Origin: a bacterium
Lineage (GTDB): Bacteria > Methylomirabilota > Methylomirabilia > Methylomirabilales > 2-02-FULL-66-22
Direction of reading: 5' to 3'
Assembly: GCA_029580855.1 (NCBI GenBank)
Contig: JAKPQH010000195.1
Coordinates: 1 to 49,877, forward strand
Length of the DNA: 49,877 bases
A program made the position numbers and the translations under genes. A model generated the notes under the pieces. The model searched no databases. It was not told the origin of the DNA and saw only the letters and a program-made list of their open reading frames with translations. This document shows positions 33,058-42,247 of this stretch, piece after piece (positions within the stretch are counted from its first letter, which is position 1; each line of letters begins with the position of its first letter).

Positions 33058-34458
33058 ATGAGCAGAATCCTTGTCGTCGACGACGAAGCGGCCATGCGCG
33101 ACTTGCTGCGCATCGTCCTCGAAAAGGAGCGGCACGAGGTCCTGACTGCCGGTGACGGGGTGACCGGGCTGTCGCTGGCAACCAGCCGCAGCGTGGACCT
33201 GGTGATCTCCGACATCAAGATGCCCGGCCTGGACGGCGTCGGGTTGCTCGCCGGGCTCCGCCAGCAGGGACGTACCACCCCCGTGATCATGATCACGGCC
33301 TACGCGGACTCGGAATCCGCCATCCAGGCGATGAAGCAGGGGGCGTACGATTATCTCACCAAGCCGTTCAAGATGGATGAGATCAAACTGGTCATCCGAC
33401 GGGCCCTCGCGGAGGCGGCGCGGCAGGCGGAGACCGAGCCTGTGCCGGCGCCGCAGGTCGAAGAGCCGGCGCTGCGCAGCATCATCGGCCGGGGCGCGCG
33501 GATGGTCGAGCTGTACAAACTGATCAGCCGCGTGGCGTTGGTGGACTCCTCGGTCCTGATCACCGGCGAGAGCGGCACGGGGAAGGAGCTGGTGGCCCGC
33601 ACCATCCACTACAACTCCGCCAGAGCCAACCAGCCCTTCGTGGCCATCAACTGCGGCGCCATCCCCGAAGAGCTCCTGGAGAGCGAGTTGTTCGGACACG
33701 TCAAGGGCTCGTTCACGGGCGCGATCGCCCACAAGATCGGGCTGGTGGAGGTGGCCGACGGCGGTACCGTATTTCTCGACGAGGTCGCGGAGATGAGCCC
33801 GGGGCTTCAGGTCAAGCTGCTCCGCTTCCTGCAGGACCACCGGTTCCGGCGGGTCGGAGGCACCGAGGACATCGAGGTCGACATCCGGACCGTTGCCGCC
33901 ACCAACAAAGACCCGGGGCAGCTCATCCGGACGGGGGCGTTTCGCGAGGATCTGTACTACCGCCTGAACGTCATCTCCATCGAGATGCCGCCGCTGCGCG
34001 ACCGCCGGGAGGACATCCCGCTGCTGGCGGCCAACTTCCTGGGTGTGTTCGCCGCCCGCGCGGGTCGGAACGCCATGCGCATCGCCCCCGAGGCGATGGA
34101 GATCCTGACGGCGTACGCCTGGCCGGGAAACGTCCGGGAACTGGAAAACGTGATGGAGCGCGCCGTCGCCCTGGCGGTCACCGACGAGGTACACCCGGAG
34201 AACCTCCCCCCCAACGTGATGCAACCGCCTGCCGCGTCGCTTCCGCAGACGTGGGAGGTCCCGCCGGAGGGGTTGAATCTGGAGGAGGTCATCGCCGGAA
34301 TCGAGCAGGCCCTCCTGAAGGACGCCCTGGCCAAGGCGGACGGCGTGCAGACCCGCGCGGCGCAGCTTCTGGGGATCAACTTCCGCTCCTTCCGTTATCG
34401 CGCCCGAAAGTACGGCCTCGACCGACACGTCCGCGACCGAGACCATGGCGCCGCCTGA
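33058..34458 (+). CDS. pilR: PilR-type sigma-54-dependent response regulator
   Basis: 466 residues, NtrC family. Receiver domain with acidic D8/D9 and phospho-acceptor D52 in VISDIKMPG, conserved ITAYAD and KPF. AAA+ domain: GESGTGKE (Walker A, about 168), [15 protein letters not shown] (the sigma-54-contacting GAFTGA loop in its PilR-like GSFTGA form, about 217), [10 protein letters not shown] (Walker B), and the R-finger region [12 protein letters not shown]-terminal Fis-type helix-turn-helix: [27 protein letters not shown] has GAGG at about 6 nt. It should activate the sigma-54 promoter of pilA 5 kb downstream. Its last 14 nt overlap the next gene. Confidence 0.96.
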   Translation: MSRILVVDDEAAMRDLLRIVLEKERHEVLTAGDGVTGLSLATSRSVDLVISDIKMPGLDGVGLLAGLRQQGRTTPVIMITAYADSESAIQAMKQGAYDYLTKPFKMDEIKLVIRRALAEAARQAETEPVPAPQVEEPALRSIIGRGARMVELYKLISRVALVDSSVLITGESGTGKELVARTIHYNSARANQPFVAINCGAIPEELLESELFGHVKGSFTGAIAHKIGLVEVADGGTVFLDEVAEMSPGLQVKLLRFLQDHRFRRVGGTEDIEVDIRTVAATNKDPGQLIRTGAFREDLYYRLNVISIEMPPLRDRREDIPLLAANFLGVFAARAGRNAMRIAPEAMEILTAYAWPGNVRELENVMERAVALAVTDEVHPENLPPNVMQPPAASLPQTWEVPPEGLNLEEVIAGIEQALLKDALAKADGVQTRAAQLLGINFRSFRYRARKYGLDRHVRDRDHGAA

Positions 34459-36694
34459 CCGCCGGCCGCTCTGGATCGCGACCTGCCTCCTCGCCGCCAC
34501 GCTGATCGGGTTGCCCTGGGCTGCGGGCGGCAGGAGCGCCGTCGGGCAGGTGGGTCTTGTCCTCTCCATGGTGCTGGCCGCCACGGCGTGCCTCTTCTCG
34601 GGGAATCACACTCTCCAGTCCCGGCCGTCACCGCTTCTCCTGACCGCCGCCGCTCTCGCCGGTATTTCGGCCGTGTTCACCATCTACCCTGACCGCACAG
34701 TGCAGAGCTTGCCCTTGCTCGTCGCCTACCTGCTGGCCGGCACAGTGGCGGCCCAGGGCGCACGGAGGATTCCCGGGGCCGAGCGCGTGTTGCTGTGGGC
34801 GATCCTGCTTTCTGGCGTGTCGAGCACAGCCCTGGCGTTTTTCCGTCTCGCGCAAGGCGATCAGCTCGGCCTCTACGCCTCGCTCCCCACCGGTCCCTTC
34901 GGTTACCCGAATGCTCTGGCGGGGTTTTCGCTGCTCACGGGTGGCGCCGCCCTGGCCACCTGGCGAGGGGAACGCAACCAGGCGATTCGGGCCGCCGCGG
35001 TCGCCGGAGGCCTCGCGATTTGCTGTGGTATCTGGTTTGCCCGATCGCGCGGGGCGCTGGTGGCGGGGGTCTTGGCACTCTGCCTGTGGCTAGCGATCGA
35101 GCGACCGCATTGGCTGCGACGACGACCGCTGTGGTGCGTGGGGGGATGTCTCTGCGGCGCTGCGGCCCTCGCGGCGCTCGGCTGGAGTTCGCACTACGCA
35201 GGGATGGTGGCAAGTTGGCGACTAGGGGATCCGACCCAGGACTCGTCGCTTCTCTGGCGATGGCACATCCTCCGCTGGACATGGGCCATGGTGCGCGACC
35301 ACCCCTGGTGGGGCGTGGGCCCGGGGGCGTTTCCCGTCGCCCTCACCCACTATCAGCGCCTGCCGTACGTCAGCGGAGAGAACCCGCACAACCTGTACCT
35401 GGAGCTCGCGGCGGAGTACGGCTTGCCGACGGCGATCCTGGCCGTGCTGGCCCTCGGCGGACTCTTCGTGCGATTGGGCGGCCGGATACGGCGGGCCGAG
35501 CCAGGCCATCCGGTCCGAGCGAGGCAGGTGGCACTGCTGGCGACGCTCGCGGCTTTCAGTGTCCATAGCTTGGTGGACCTCGATTGGAGCTTCCCGGCCA
35601 TTGCCCTGACGGTCGCGACCCTGATCGGTCTGGCGGTATCCTCTCTTGACGGCCTGCCGGAGAGACGAGTCGCCCGCTCCGGACTCTGGCGCGTCGCGCT
35701 CATCGTCGCCTTGGCGGCCACCGGCCTCGTCTCGCTCACGCGCTATTACGCGGCCACGCTCGTGACCTGGGGCCATCACGCCCTGACAGCCGGCGAGACC
35801 ACGGCCGCGCGGCGTCACCTGAATTGGGCGCTGCGCCTGAACCCGGTGAGCTTCCCGGCGCTCCAATGGTCGGCCTGGGCGAACGTGGGCGCTGGGGACG
35901 CGGCGGCGGCAATGGACGTGGCCGATCGGGCGGCGCGTATCGCGCCGCTGGACCCCAACAGTCAGTTCTTGGCCGGGGAAATCGCGGCGAGCGTCGGGTG
36001 GTGGAAGGAGGCCGCCGCGCGATTCCGGGCCGCCGCCGAGCGAGCGCCGTCCGCGCAGTTCCGGTTTCATGCCGGGCTGATCGAGGCGACCCTCTACGGC
36101 GGAGACGCAGCCGCGGCCCAGCTGCAGTACGAGCGAGCCACCCGGATCTTCACTCCGGAGCGTGTTCTGGCGGAGGACGGCCGTTGCTTGGCCCCGGGCG
36201 ACCGGTACCTTTTGGCGCACGCGACTCGGATCGTGGCCCGGTCGTACGCAGAGGCCGGAGACGCCGCTCGCTCCGAGGCGCTCTTGGCGATGGCTTCGCG
36301 CCTTGCGCAGCCGGACCGCCGGGGGATCTGCATCACCCGGGGACGTCCCGGCCAGACGTCGCCGGAGGCGGCGATGGAGAGCTTCTGGCGGGCGCTGGGG
36401 GAGGATGGATGGCCTCGGGCTGCCCGCCTTCTGACGCCCGGGAGTCGAGGCCCGCAAGACCAGGTGGGCGGGAACCGATGGGGCGCGGGCGGCAGCCTGC
36501 CACGCGTGCGGGTCACGTGGATTGCACGCCTGACGGGTGGAGAGTTTGCGGCGCGCCTTTGGTTCGAACTCGCCACCGAGGACGGCGACGGCAACCGACT
36601 CACGCGCTGCGCCGTCGGGGACACCCGCCTGGTCGGAGCCGATTGGTTCGTGGACGGGCTGCCGATCGTCCAGGACCGATCGTGCCAGTCGTGA
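34445..36694 (+). CDS. O-antigen ligase/pilin O-glycosyltransferase-like (Wzy_C) membrane protein with TPRs
   Basis: 749 residues. About ten to twelve membrane segments fill the first 430, with a periplasmic loop carrying the Wzy_C signature VGPGAFPVALTHYQRLP and ENPHNLYLELAAEYGLP (about 295-328; the His-Asn is the active-site region of WaaL/PglL/PilO-type enzymes). TPR-like helices follow (about 440-620; HLNWALRLNPVSFPALQ, AARIAPLDPNSQFLAGEIA) and a final 110-residue domain (ESFWRALGEDGWPRAARLL ... LVGADWFVDGLP) that looks like a small NTF2-like fold, as a guess. Placed between pilR (14-nt overlap) and pilA, so transfer of a lipid-linked glycan to pilin is a reasonable hypothesis; lipopolysaccharide ligase is the alternative. 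Confidence 0.8.
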   Translation: MAPPDRRPLWIATCLLAATLIGLPWAAGGRSAVGQVGLVLSMVLAATACLFSGNHTLQSRPSPLLLTAAALAGISAVFTIYPDRTVQSLPLLVAYLLAGTVAAQGARRIPGAERVLLWAILLSGVSSTALAFFRLAQGDQLGLYASLPTGPFGYPNALAGFSLLTGGAALATWRGERNQAIRAAAVAGGLAICCGIWFARSRGALVAGVLALCLWLAIERPHWLRRRPLWCVGGCLCGAAALAALGWSSHYAGMVASWRLGDPTQDSSLLWRWHILRWTWAMVRDHPWWGVGPGAFPVALTHYQRLPYVSGENPHNLYLELAAEYGLPTAILAVLALGGLFVRLGGRIRRAEPGHPVRARQVALLATLAAFSVHSLVDLDWSFPAIALTVATLIGLAVSSLDGLPERRVARSGLWRVALIVALAATGLVSLTRYYAATLVTWGHHALTAGETTAARRHLNWALRLNPVSFPALQWSAWANVGAGDAAAAMDVADRAARIAPLDPNSQFLAGEIAASVGWWKEAAARFRAAAERAPSAQFRFHAGLIEATLYGGDAAAAQLQYERATRIFTPERVLAEDGRCLAPGDRYLLAHATRIVARSYAEAGDAARSEALLAMASRLAQPDRRGICITRGRPGQTSPEAAMESFWRALGEDGWPRAARLLTPGSRGPQDQVGGNRWGAGGSLPRVRVTWIARLTGGEFAARLWFELATEDGDGNRLTRCAVGDTRLVGADWFVDGLPIVQDRSCQS

Positions 36695-36740
36695 CGATGG
36701 GCCGGCGCGGGCTCGTCGGCATTACCAGACACATCCGCGC

Positions 36741-37949
36741 ATGAGCGAGGCGGAGATCGGCGTGCGGGGGACAGGGCTGCTCGAAACGCGTCAACGCGCG
36801 GACCGGTGGCGGTTGGCGCTCGCGCTTCTCGCCCTCGGCATGATCGTCCTTGCCGGGACGACGGTGCTGCGCGGATACTCGTGGAGAGAGTTGGGAAGTT
36901 ACGGCGATGCTCCCGATTACCTTCAGCAGGCCCGGACCTTTCGCCCGGGGGCACACCATATGCCCCTGTACGGTTGGACGGTGGGAGTACTCCATGTCTT
37001 GATGTTTCGCGTTCCCCCGATCGAAGCCGTGGGGGTCGCGGTGAGTCTGGCCTGTCTCGTCCTGGCGGCCGACGTCATTCGCCGCCTCTTGCTGTTCGAG
37101 CAGACCCCGCCCGCACGCGCCTTCTGGATCGCGCTGGCGCTCTCGGTGTTTCCCGCGCGGCACTTCGTTTACGCCACGCGCATCCTTGCAGACAGCATGC
37201 TCTGTCTGTTTGTGGTCCTGGGATACCTCTGCCTCCGAAGGGGCCAGGGGCATCGCGCGAATCTCTCCCTGTGCGCCGCTGCCTTGACGCACGACCTGGC
37301 GGCGGTGCTGTGGATTCCTGCCGCGCTGGGCCACCTGCGGCAGCGGGCCTGGGGACCGCTGCTGTCGTCCCCTGTGATCTGCCTGCCCACGCTGGCGCTT
37401 ATCGTAAGCCGGGCGCTCGGCTCCGATGGGGTTCTGCGTTGGCAGTACGACGGACGTCCGATCTTCACCGCGCCGCTCCTCGGGCTCCTGAAATCTCCGT
37501 TCGACCAGCCGTGGCTCAACGTCGCCTCGTACGCATCGTTCACGATCTATGGCGCATTGTACGGATGGGGTCTCTACCGCTCCATGCGGGGCGGGGCACA
37601 GGGAGCGTTCTGGTTCTCCGTCGTGCCTCTCGCCGTCTTGCTTTGTCTCCGGGAGTACGTCCTCTACTACGCCTTCGACCGGTTTCTGGTCCTGAGCTTC
37701 CCCGCGCTTGCCACACTGCTTTCCTCCATGGACGTGAAGGCGCTTCGCCACCGTGCCGTTCTGGCATTCTTTGCTCTCGTCTGGCTGGCGAGCATGGCCT
37801 ACTTTATGTGGTCATTTCCCTCGAGCGACGTGCGCGAGCGGTTCCAGAAAGCGATCGGCCCTCGACCGCAGGTGACTTCAATCGACGACCGCCACTCCTG
37901 CCGTGAGTTCCTCCAGTCCGTCTTCCCGGAACAATGTGGGGTAGTATGA
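36741..37949 (+). CDS. Polytopic GT-C-like glycosyltransferase / membrane protein
   Basis: 402 residues with about ten hydrophobic segments. After the first membrane segment (LALALLALGMIVLAGTTVL) comes a periplasmic loop SYGDAPDYLQQARTFRPG whose acidic residues resemble the catalytic Asp of GT-C (PMT/ArnT-like) enzymes that use lipid-phosphate sugars. FPARHFVYATRILADSMLC is also GT-C like. A soluble tail of about 40 residues ends SVFPEQCGVV. No ribosome site is evident before the ATG, the only start codon available in frame after the previous stop. It may supply sugar for the neighbouring ligase. Function assigned by fold and context only. Confidence 0.65.
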   Translation: MSEAEIGVRGTGLLETRQRADRWRLALALLALGMIVLAGTTVLRGYSWRELGSYGDAPDYLQQARTFRPGAHHMPLYGWTVGVLHVLMFRVPPIEAVGVAVSLACLVLAADVIRRLLLFEQTPPARAFWIALALSVFPARHFVYATRILADSMLCLFVVLGYLCLRRGQGHRANLSLCAAALTHDLAAVLWIPAALGHLRQRAWGPLLSSPVICLPTLALIVSRALGSDGVLRWQYDGRPIFTAPLLGLLKSPFDQPWLNVASYASFTIYGALYGWGLYRSMRGGAQGAFWFSVVPLAVLLCLREYVLYYAFDRFLVLSFPALATLLSSMDVKALRHRAVLAFFALVWLASMAYFMWSFPSSDVRERFQKAIGPRPQVTSIDDRHSCREFLQSVFPEQCGVV

Positions 37950-38258
37950 GATGATGCACCCCAGAACGACGGGGTGATCCGTCGTCAAGCATGACAAATT
38001 GTGGCACCCGAAAAAAATAATTATCAGTGGGACGGCGGTCGCAACGACGCTCCGGTAGAAAGGGGACTTCGGGAATCCGCCTTTTGAAATCTCGTAACTA
38101 TTGGTTTTATTTGGAACGATTGTTTCGGCCGTCCGTGAGGAACGGGAATCGAGGCAATGGCATCGCTTCTGCATCCTGATCCGGCTGTCCGAGGATCTTT
38201 CCCGAAGAGACTCGAAGCAGCGAACGCAAGACCAACCCAAACAGAAGGAGGATGTCCA
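37950..38258. other. pilA upstream control region
   Basis: 309 bp without a gene and much richer in A+T than the surroundings (a run CCGAAAAAAATAATTATC at about 38007-38025). It begins with a hairpin CACCCC-N8-GGGGTG (37957-37976) lacking a T-tract. A sigma-54 promoter lies at 38158-38173, and the A/T-rich part 130-150 bp upstream is where activator or bending-protein sites would be expected. A loose IHF-like match is near 38097-38110, not convincing. Confidence 0.6.
38158..38173 (+). promoter_or_regulatory. Sigma-54 promoter of pilA
   Basis: TGGCATCGCTTCTGCA: the invariant GG (38159-38160) and GC (38171-38172) are separated by exactly 10 nt, and flanking bases match TGGCAC-N5-TTGCA well. 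Start expected near 38184, giving a leader of about 75 nt before the pilA ATG. A PilR-type activator is encoded 4-5 kb upstream. Confidence 0.85.
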
Positions 38259-38735
38259 ATGCTGAAGATGCTGCGCAAGAAGTCGAAGGGCTTCACCCTG
38301 ATCGAACTGCTGATTGTCGTGGCGATCATCGGCATCCTGGCCGCCATCGCCATCCCGAACCTGCTGTCGGCCCAGAAGAAGTCGAAGTACGCGCGGGCGG
38401 CCTCCGACACCAAGACGGCGGTCACCCAGGCCATCGTCTTCTCCAACGACAAGAACCAGAACCCCGGAGACATGAAGATGCTGCGTGACTCCGGCTATGC
38501 CAACATTGCGGACACCGATCCGTGGTCTGGCGCCTGGAGCTACTCTGCGGCTTTCGCGAACACTGCCACCCCGGCCGCCCAGGGCGAGATGGCCGTCTGC
38601 AGCAAGGGCCCGACGGCTGCCGGCGCTGACTGCCCCGCGACGGGCTTCGCCCCGCTTGCCGCCGTGCCAGCCTCCACGCCGGACGGCGGTGTCGGGTACT
38701 CCAGCGTATACGGCTCCTGGCAAGGCAAGGCGTAA
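38259..38735 (+). CDS. pilA: Type IV major prepilin PilA
   Basis: 158 residues. Short basic leader MLKMLRKKSKG with the PilD cleavage site G/FTLIELLIVV; the mature N-terminus has Phe1 and Glu5. The hydrophobic helix IVVAIIGILAAIAIPNLLSA is canonical, followed by an amphipathic helix (KYARAASDTKTAVTQAIVFS). The globular part has two cysteines (CSKGPTAAGADC, about residues 116-127) that could form a small disulfide loop well before the C-terminus, and many Ser/Thr that could be glycosylated. ATG 38259 follows AAGGAGGATG. Preceded by a sigma-54 promoter and followed by a strong hairpin terminator, so it can be expressed as a short abundant mRNA. Confidence 0.97.
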   Translation: MLKMLRKKSKGFTLIELLIVVAIIGILAAIAIPNLLSAQKKSKYARAASDTKTAVTQAIVFSNDKNQNPGDMKMLRDSGYANIADTDPWSGAWSYSAAFANTATPAAQGEMAVCSKGPTAAGADCPATGFAPLAAVPASTPDGGVGYSSVYGSWQGKA

Positions 38736-38763
38736 CTCTCACCCCAGCCTAGTGCAGGGCTAG

Positions 38764-38813
38764 AAGCGGAAGGGGGGCAGGCGTGACATCACCGCCTGCC
38801 CCTTTCCGCTTTT
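38764..38813 (+). terminator. Strong hairpin terminator after pilA
   Basis: A long stem: AAGCGGAAGGGGGGCAGGCG (38764-38783) pairs, with one bulge or mismatch, with CGCCTGCCCC-TTTCCGCTT, loop about 8 nt, ending in TTTT (38810-38813). It would insulate pilA from the following gene. Confidence 0.85.
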
Positions 38814-38896
38814 GCGTGTTGATGGACACCCAAGGTTTCGGATAAAAGACCCGAAACGCCGTTCGTGAAACATACGTTATGTGGGGAGGACGCGCC

Positions 38897-41800
38897 ATGG
38901 GTTTGGCCGCGGATCCAACGCGGGAGGTCGAAAAGGAGACGCGGCAAATCTTTGCCGCGGTCACCGCCTGCTTCTTCTGCTCGGGAGCGACGGGACTGAT
39001 TTACGAGGTGCTGTGGACGCGCATCCTCGGGCTCGTCTTCGGCCATACCGTCTTTGCCATTACGACCGTCTTGGCGGCCTTTATGGCTGGGTTGGGGTTG
39101 GGGAGTTACCTGTTCGGCGGCGTGGCCGATCGGAACTCTCGACCGCTCCGACTGTACGGGTTCTTGGAAGTTGGAATCGGGGTTTACGCCCTCACCACAC
39201 CGTTTCTGTTTTCTCGCGCCGAAGATATCTACATACCACTCCACCGCGCATTTGGGCTATCCTTCTTCACCTTCAGTCTGCTCCAGTTCCTGCTCATCTT
39301 CGTGATCCTCTTGATCCCCACGACACTCATGGGTGCGACACTCCCGGTGCTGAGCAGATTCTTTGTTCGGAGCCTAGAGGTCTTGGGTGGGCAGGTGGGG
39401 AGACTGTACGCCCTGAACACGTTCGGCGCCGTACTCGGGACGTACGCGGCGGGGTTTCACCTCATCCCGACGCTGGGCGTCAAGACCACGCTCCTGCTCG
39501 CCGCCGTCGCGAATATCGGAATCGGTGCCCTGGCGGTCGTTTTCGACCGACACCTGTACCAGCTCGGACGAGGCGAGACCGCGGGCGAGCCGGCAAAGGC
39601 TCCGGCGGCGTCTGCTCGGGAGTCGAATCCCGCAGTTCCCGCACCGGAGAGACCGTCGGCCGTGGCGGTATGGCTCACCGTGGCAGGCTTGGGAATATCG
39701 GGTGCCGTGTCCATGATGTACGAGGTCGCGTGGACCAGGGTGCTCGCCCTCGTCATCGGAAGTTCCACGTACGCCTTCAGCACGATGCTGGTGACATTCC
39801 TCACAGGGTTGGCTCTCGGAAGCTACCTGTACTCGCGCGTGGCGGGACGCCTCTGGATCACGCCGAGATTCTTTGGCGGTCTCCAGCTCGGCATCGGGCT
39901 GAGCGCCCTCCTGGTGACGCCCCTCTTCGATCGGATGCCTGAGATTTTTCTGCGCCTTTTTCAGATCTCCCAGTCCCCCGGATTCATGAAAGCGCTCCAG
40001 TTTTTTATCAGTGCGCTCGCCATGTTCGTCCCAACCCTCTTTATGGGCGCGACATTTCCCTGTGCGATCCAGATCGCCTCCACGGCCGTGAACCGGGTGG
40101 GGCGCGATGTCGGGCGAGTCTACTTCGTCAATACCGGCGGCGCCATCGTCGGCACCGTCGTCGCCGGATTCGGGCTGATTCCGTTCTGGGGCCTCCAGGC
40201 GACGCTCCAGGTGGCGGTATCCCTGAACCTTTGTCTGGCCCTGGCGCTTTTTCTCACGTCCCGCCGACCCGTATGGCGGCAGCCGGCGACGGTAGTCGTT
40301 CCCATTCTGGCGTTGGGCGCGCTCTATCTATCCCCTACCTGGGATGCGGGCGTGATGACCAGCGGAGTCGCCATTTACGGACGGAGCTATTTCGGCCGAC
40401 TGGGAACAGGAAATTTCCGGGGGGCGGCTTCCCCTGATAGACTCCTGTACTACAAAGACGGTCTGAGCGCGACCGTCTCCGTACACCGGCAAAGAGAACT
40501 CGTGTACATGCGAGTCAACGGGAAGACGGATGCCAGCAACGGCGGAGACATGCACACCCAGCTGATGTCGGGGCACCTCCCCATGCTCATCCGGCCCGAC
40601 GCCAAGCGCGTGCTTGTCATCGGCATGGGAAGCGGCGTGACGGCCGGGGCGGTGGGCCTACACCCGACCGACCGGATCGACCTCATCGAGATTGAACCCG
40701 CGGTGGTTGAAGCTGCCGCATTTTTCGCCAAAGAGAACCGGGAGATCCTGAAGAACCCGAAGGCCCGTGTGGCGATCGCGGACGGACGGAATTTTCTTTT
40801 GGCTTCAGATGAGAACTACGACGTCATCATCTCCGAGCCCTCGAATCCGTGGATGCGAGGCATCGGGAATCTTTTTTCCCTGGACTTTTATGAACTGGTC
40901 GCCCGGCGGCTGGCCCCTAGGGGAATCGTCTGCCAGTGGATCCACATCTACGGGCTCTTCCCCGAAGATGTCAAGATGGTCGTCAAAACCTTTCGATCCG
41001 TGTTCCCGCACACCGCCATCTGGAACACGAACATCGGCGATCTACTCCTCCTCGGCTCCAAGGAACCCTGGACGCTGGACAATGCCGTGCTCCAGACGAA
41101 ATATGAGGCCAGTCGCGAACTCCGCGAGGACATGGCCAGGCTCGGCATCCGCTCCCCGTTGGCCATCCTGGCGGACTTTGTCTTGACAGAGGAGGAAGCC
41201 GCAGCGTACAGCCGGCATGCCCTGGTCAACACCGACGACCTTCCCATCTTGGAGTTCTCGGCGCCCGATAGCCTGTACGCAGACACGCTGGATCTGAACT
41301 GGCGTATCCTGAAGTCGTTCGGGCACCGTCCGCTCCCCCCCCTCCTCAACCTGTCTGAAAGCGCGGCGACGGCACCTGAGCTGCAGCGAGACCTCGGCCT
41401 GGTATTCTGGGCCAAGGACCGGTTCGAGGAGGCTCGACTGCATTTCGAGAGGGCGTTGCGCGATAACCCCAAAGATATTGTGGCATTGCTTTATCGTGGA
41501 AAGATTCATGCCCGCTCGGCTTCCGTCCTCTTGGCGGAGGCCGACTTCAAGGCCGCCCTCGGCGTCGATTCGCGTTCGATCGAGGCGCATGAGACGCTGG
41601 CACAATTATACCGGGAGCAGCGCATGTGGGACGCGGCCGAGGTTCACCTGCGCGAGATCGCGACCCTCCGTCCGAACGAGGCCCGACACCTCGCGGCCTT
41701 GGCGGACTTCGTGAGGGAACGCGGTCGCTTCGACGAGGCCATCCAACGGTACCTTACCGCGCTTACCGTTGCACCCGAGGATTCCCGCCTGCGGATCGGC

Positions 41801-42148
41801 CTCGGCCTTGCGTACCGAGGGTCCGGCCGATACGCCGAAGCCATCGAGGTCTTTGGTCGGGTCGTCTCCAGCGAACCGGAGAATGCCTTCGCCTACTATC
41901 AGCTCGGTGTGGCCAACCTTGAGGCAAAGCGCACGGACGAGGCGTGGACAGCCTTGCGCACGGCTAGCCTCAAGGACCCTTTCCGACCGGGAGTCTGGCT
42001 CGCGTTGGGCAGGCTACACGCTCTGCGCGGGGACGCGGCAGCGGCACTCGAGGCCTTCCATCGTTGTTTACGTTTGGAACCCCTTAATACCGATGCCCGC
42101 AAGGCGATCGAGGAAGTGTCGGCCACTCTGTACAATGTCACGTCCTGA
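38897..42148 (+). CDS. Fused polytopic membrane / spermidine-synthase-like / TPR protein
   Basis: 1083 residues. Two sets of hydrophobic helices (about 15-225 and 255-480), each opening with a similar motif (CSGATGLIYEVLWTRILGL; ISGAVSMMYEVAWTRVLAL), i.e. an internal duplication. Then a soluble Rossmann methyltransferase/SpeE-like domain (about 500-790): VLVIGMGSGVTAGAV, IDLIEIEPAVVEAA, VAIADGRNFLLAS and YDVIISEPSNPWMRGIGNL. The catalytic Asp-rich DSxDP of true spermidine synthases is replaced by SEPSNPW, so aminopropyl transfer is doubtful. TPRs occupy about 840-1070 (EARLHFERALRDNPKDI, AIQRYLTALTVAPEDS). ATG 38897 follows GGGGAGGA. Located directly after pilA; role unknown. Confidence 0.88.
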   Translation: MGLAADPTREVEKETRQIFAAVTACFFCSGATGLIYEVLWTRILGLVFGHTVFAITTVLAAFMAGLGLGSYLFGGVADRNSRPLRLYGFLEVGIGVYALTTPFLFSRAEDIYIPLHRAFGLSFFTFSLLQFLLIFVILLIPTTLMGATLPVLSRFFVRSLEVLGGQVGRLYALNTFGAVLGTYAAGFHLIPTLGVKTTLLLAAVANIGIGALAVVFDRHLYQLGRGETAGEPAKAPAASARESNPAVPAPERPSAVAVWLTVAGLGISGAVSMMYEVAWTRVLALVIGSSTYAFSTMLVTFLTGLALGSYLYSRVAGRLWITPRFFGGLQLGIGLSALLVTPLFDRMPEIFLRLFQISQSPGFMKALQFFISALAMFVPTLFMGATFPCAIQIASTAVNRVGRDVGRVYFVNTGGAIVGTVVAGFGLIPFWGLQATLQVAVSLNLCLALALFLTSRRPVWRQPATVVVPILALGALYLSPTWDAGVMTSGVAIYGRSYFGRLGTGNFRGAASPDRLLYYKDGLSATVSVHRQRELVYMRVNGKTDASNGGDMHTQLMSGHLPMLIRPDAKRVLVIGMGSGVTAGAVGLHPTDRIDLIEIEPAVVEAAAFFAKENREILKNPKARVAIADGRNFLLASDENYDVIISEPSNPWMRGIGNLFSLDFYELVARRLAPRGIVCQWIHIYGLFPEDVKMVVKTFRSVFPHTAIWNTNIGDLLLLGSKEPWTLDNAVLQTKYEASRELREDMARLGIRSPLAILADFVLTEEEAAAYSRHALVNTDDLPILEFSAPDSLYADTLDLNWRILKSFGHRPLPPLLNLSESAATAPELQRDLGLVFWAKDRFEEARLHFERALRDNPKDIVALLYRGKIHARSASVLLAEADFKAALGVDSRSIEAHETLAQLYREQRMWDAAEVHLREIATLRPNEARHLAALADFVRERGRFDEAIQRYLTALTVAPEDSRLRIGLGLAYRGSGRYAEAIEVFGRVVSSEPENAFAYYQLGVANLEAKRTDEAWTALRTASLKDPFRPGVWLALGRLHALRGDAAAALEAFHRCLRLEPLNTDARKAIEEVSATLYNVTS

Positions 42149-42188
42149 GCCCGGCGCGCTTGACCGGACGCCGGAACGTAAGACTGCC

Positions 42189-42218
42189 TTGACGACGTGC
42201 GAACCGTTTGGTTCTAAT
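42189..42218 (+). promoter_or_regulatory. Predicted sigma-70 promoter of the ABC-TPR-pilD genes
   Basis: TTGACG (42189-42194), 18-nt spacer, TCTAAT (42213-42218). Start near 42225, leader about 23 nt. A 6-bp hairpin (CCGGCG/CGCCGG, 42151-42174) without T-tract precedes it. Confidence 0.6.
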
Positions 42219-42247
42219 ATGACAAATCTTCCCAGCATGAGGAACGG

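Noticed and set aside
33700..33725. GSFTGA in PilR as a defective sigma-54 contact loop
   Set aside because: The Ala to Ser form is common in PilR-type activators and the rest of the loop is intact, so it is not evidence of lost function.
38002..38025. TGTGGCACCCGAAAAAAATA as a second sigma-54 promoter upstream of pilA
   Set aside because: The GG is present but no GC occurs at the required 10-nt spacing.
38259..38735. Conductive (Geobacter-type) short pilin
   Set aside because: The mature protein of about 147 residues has a full globular domain, unlike the short aromatic-rich e-pilins.
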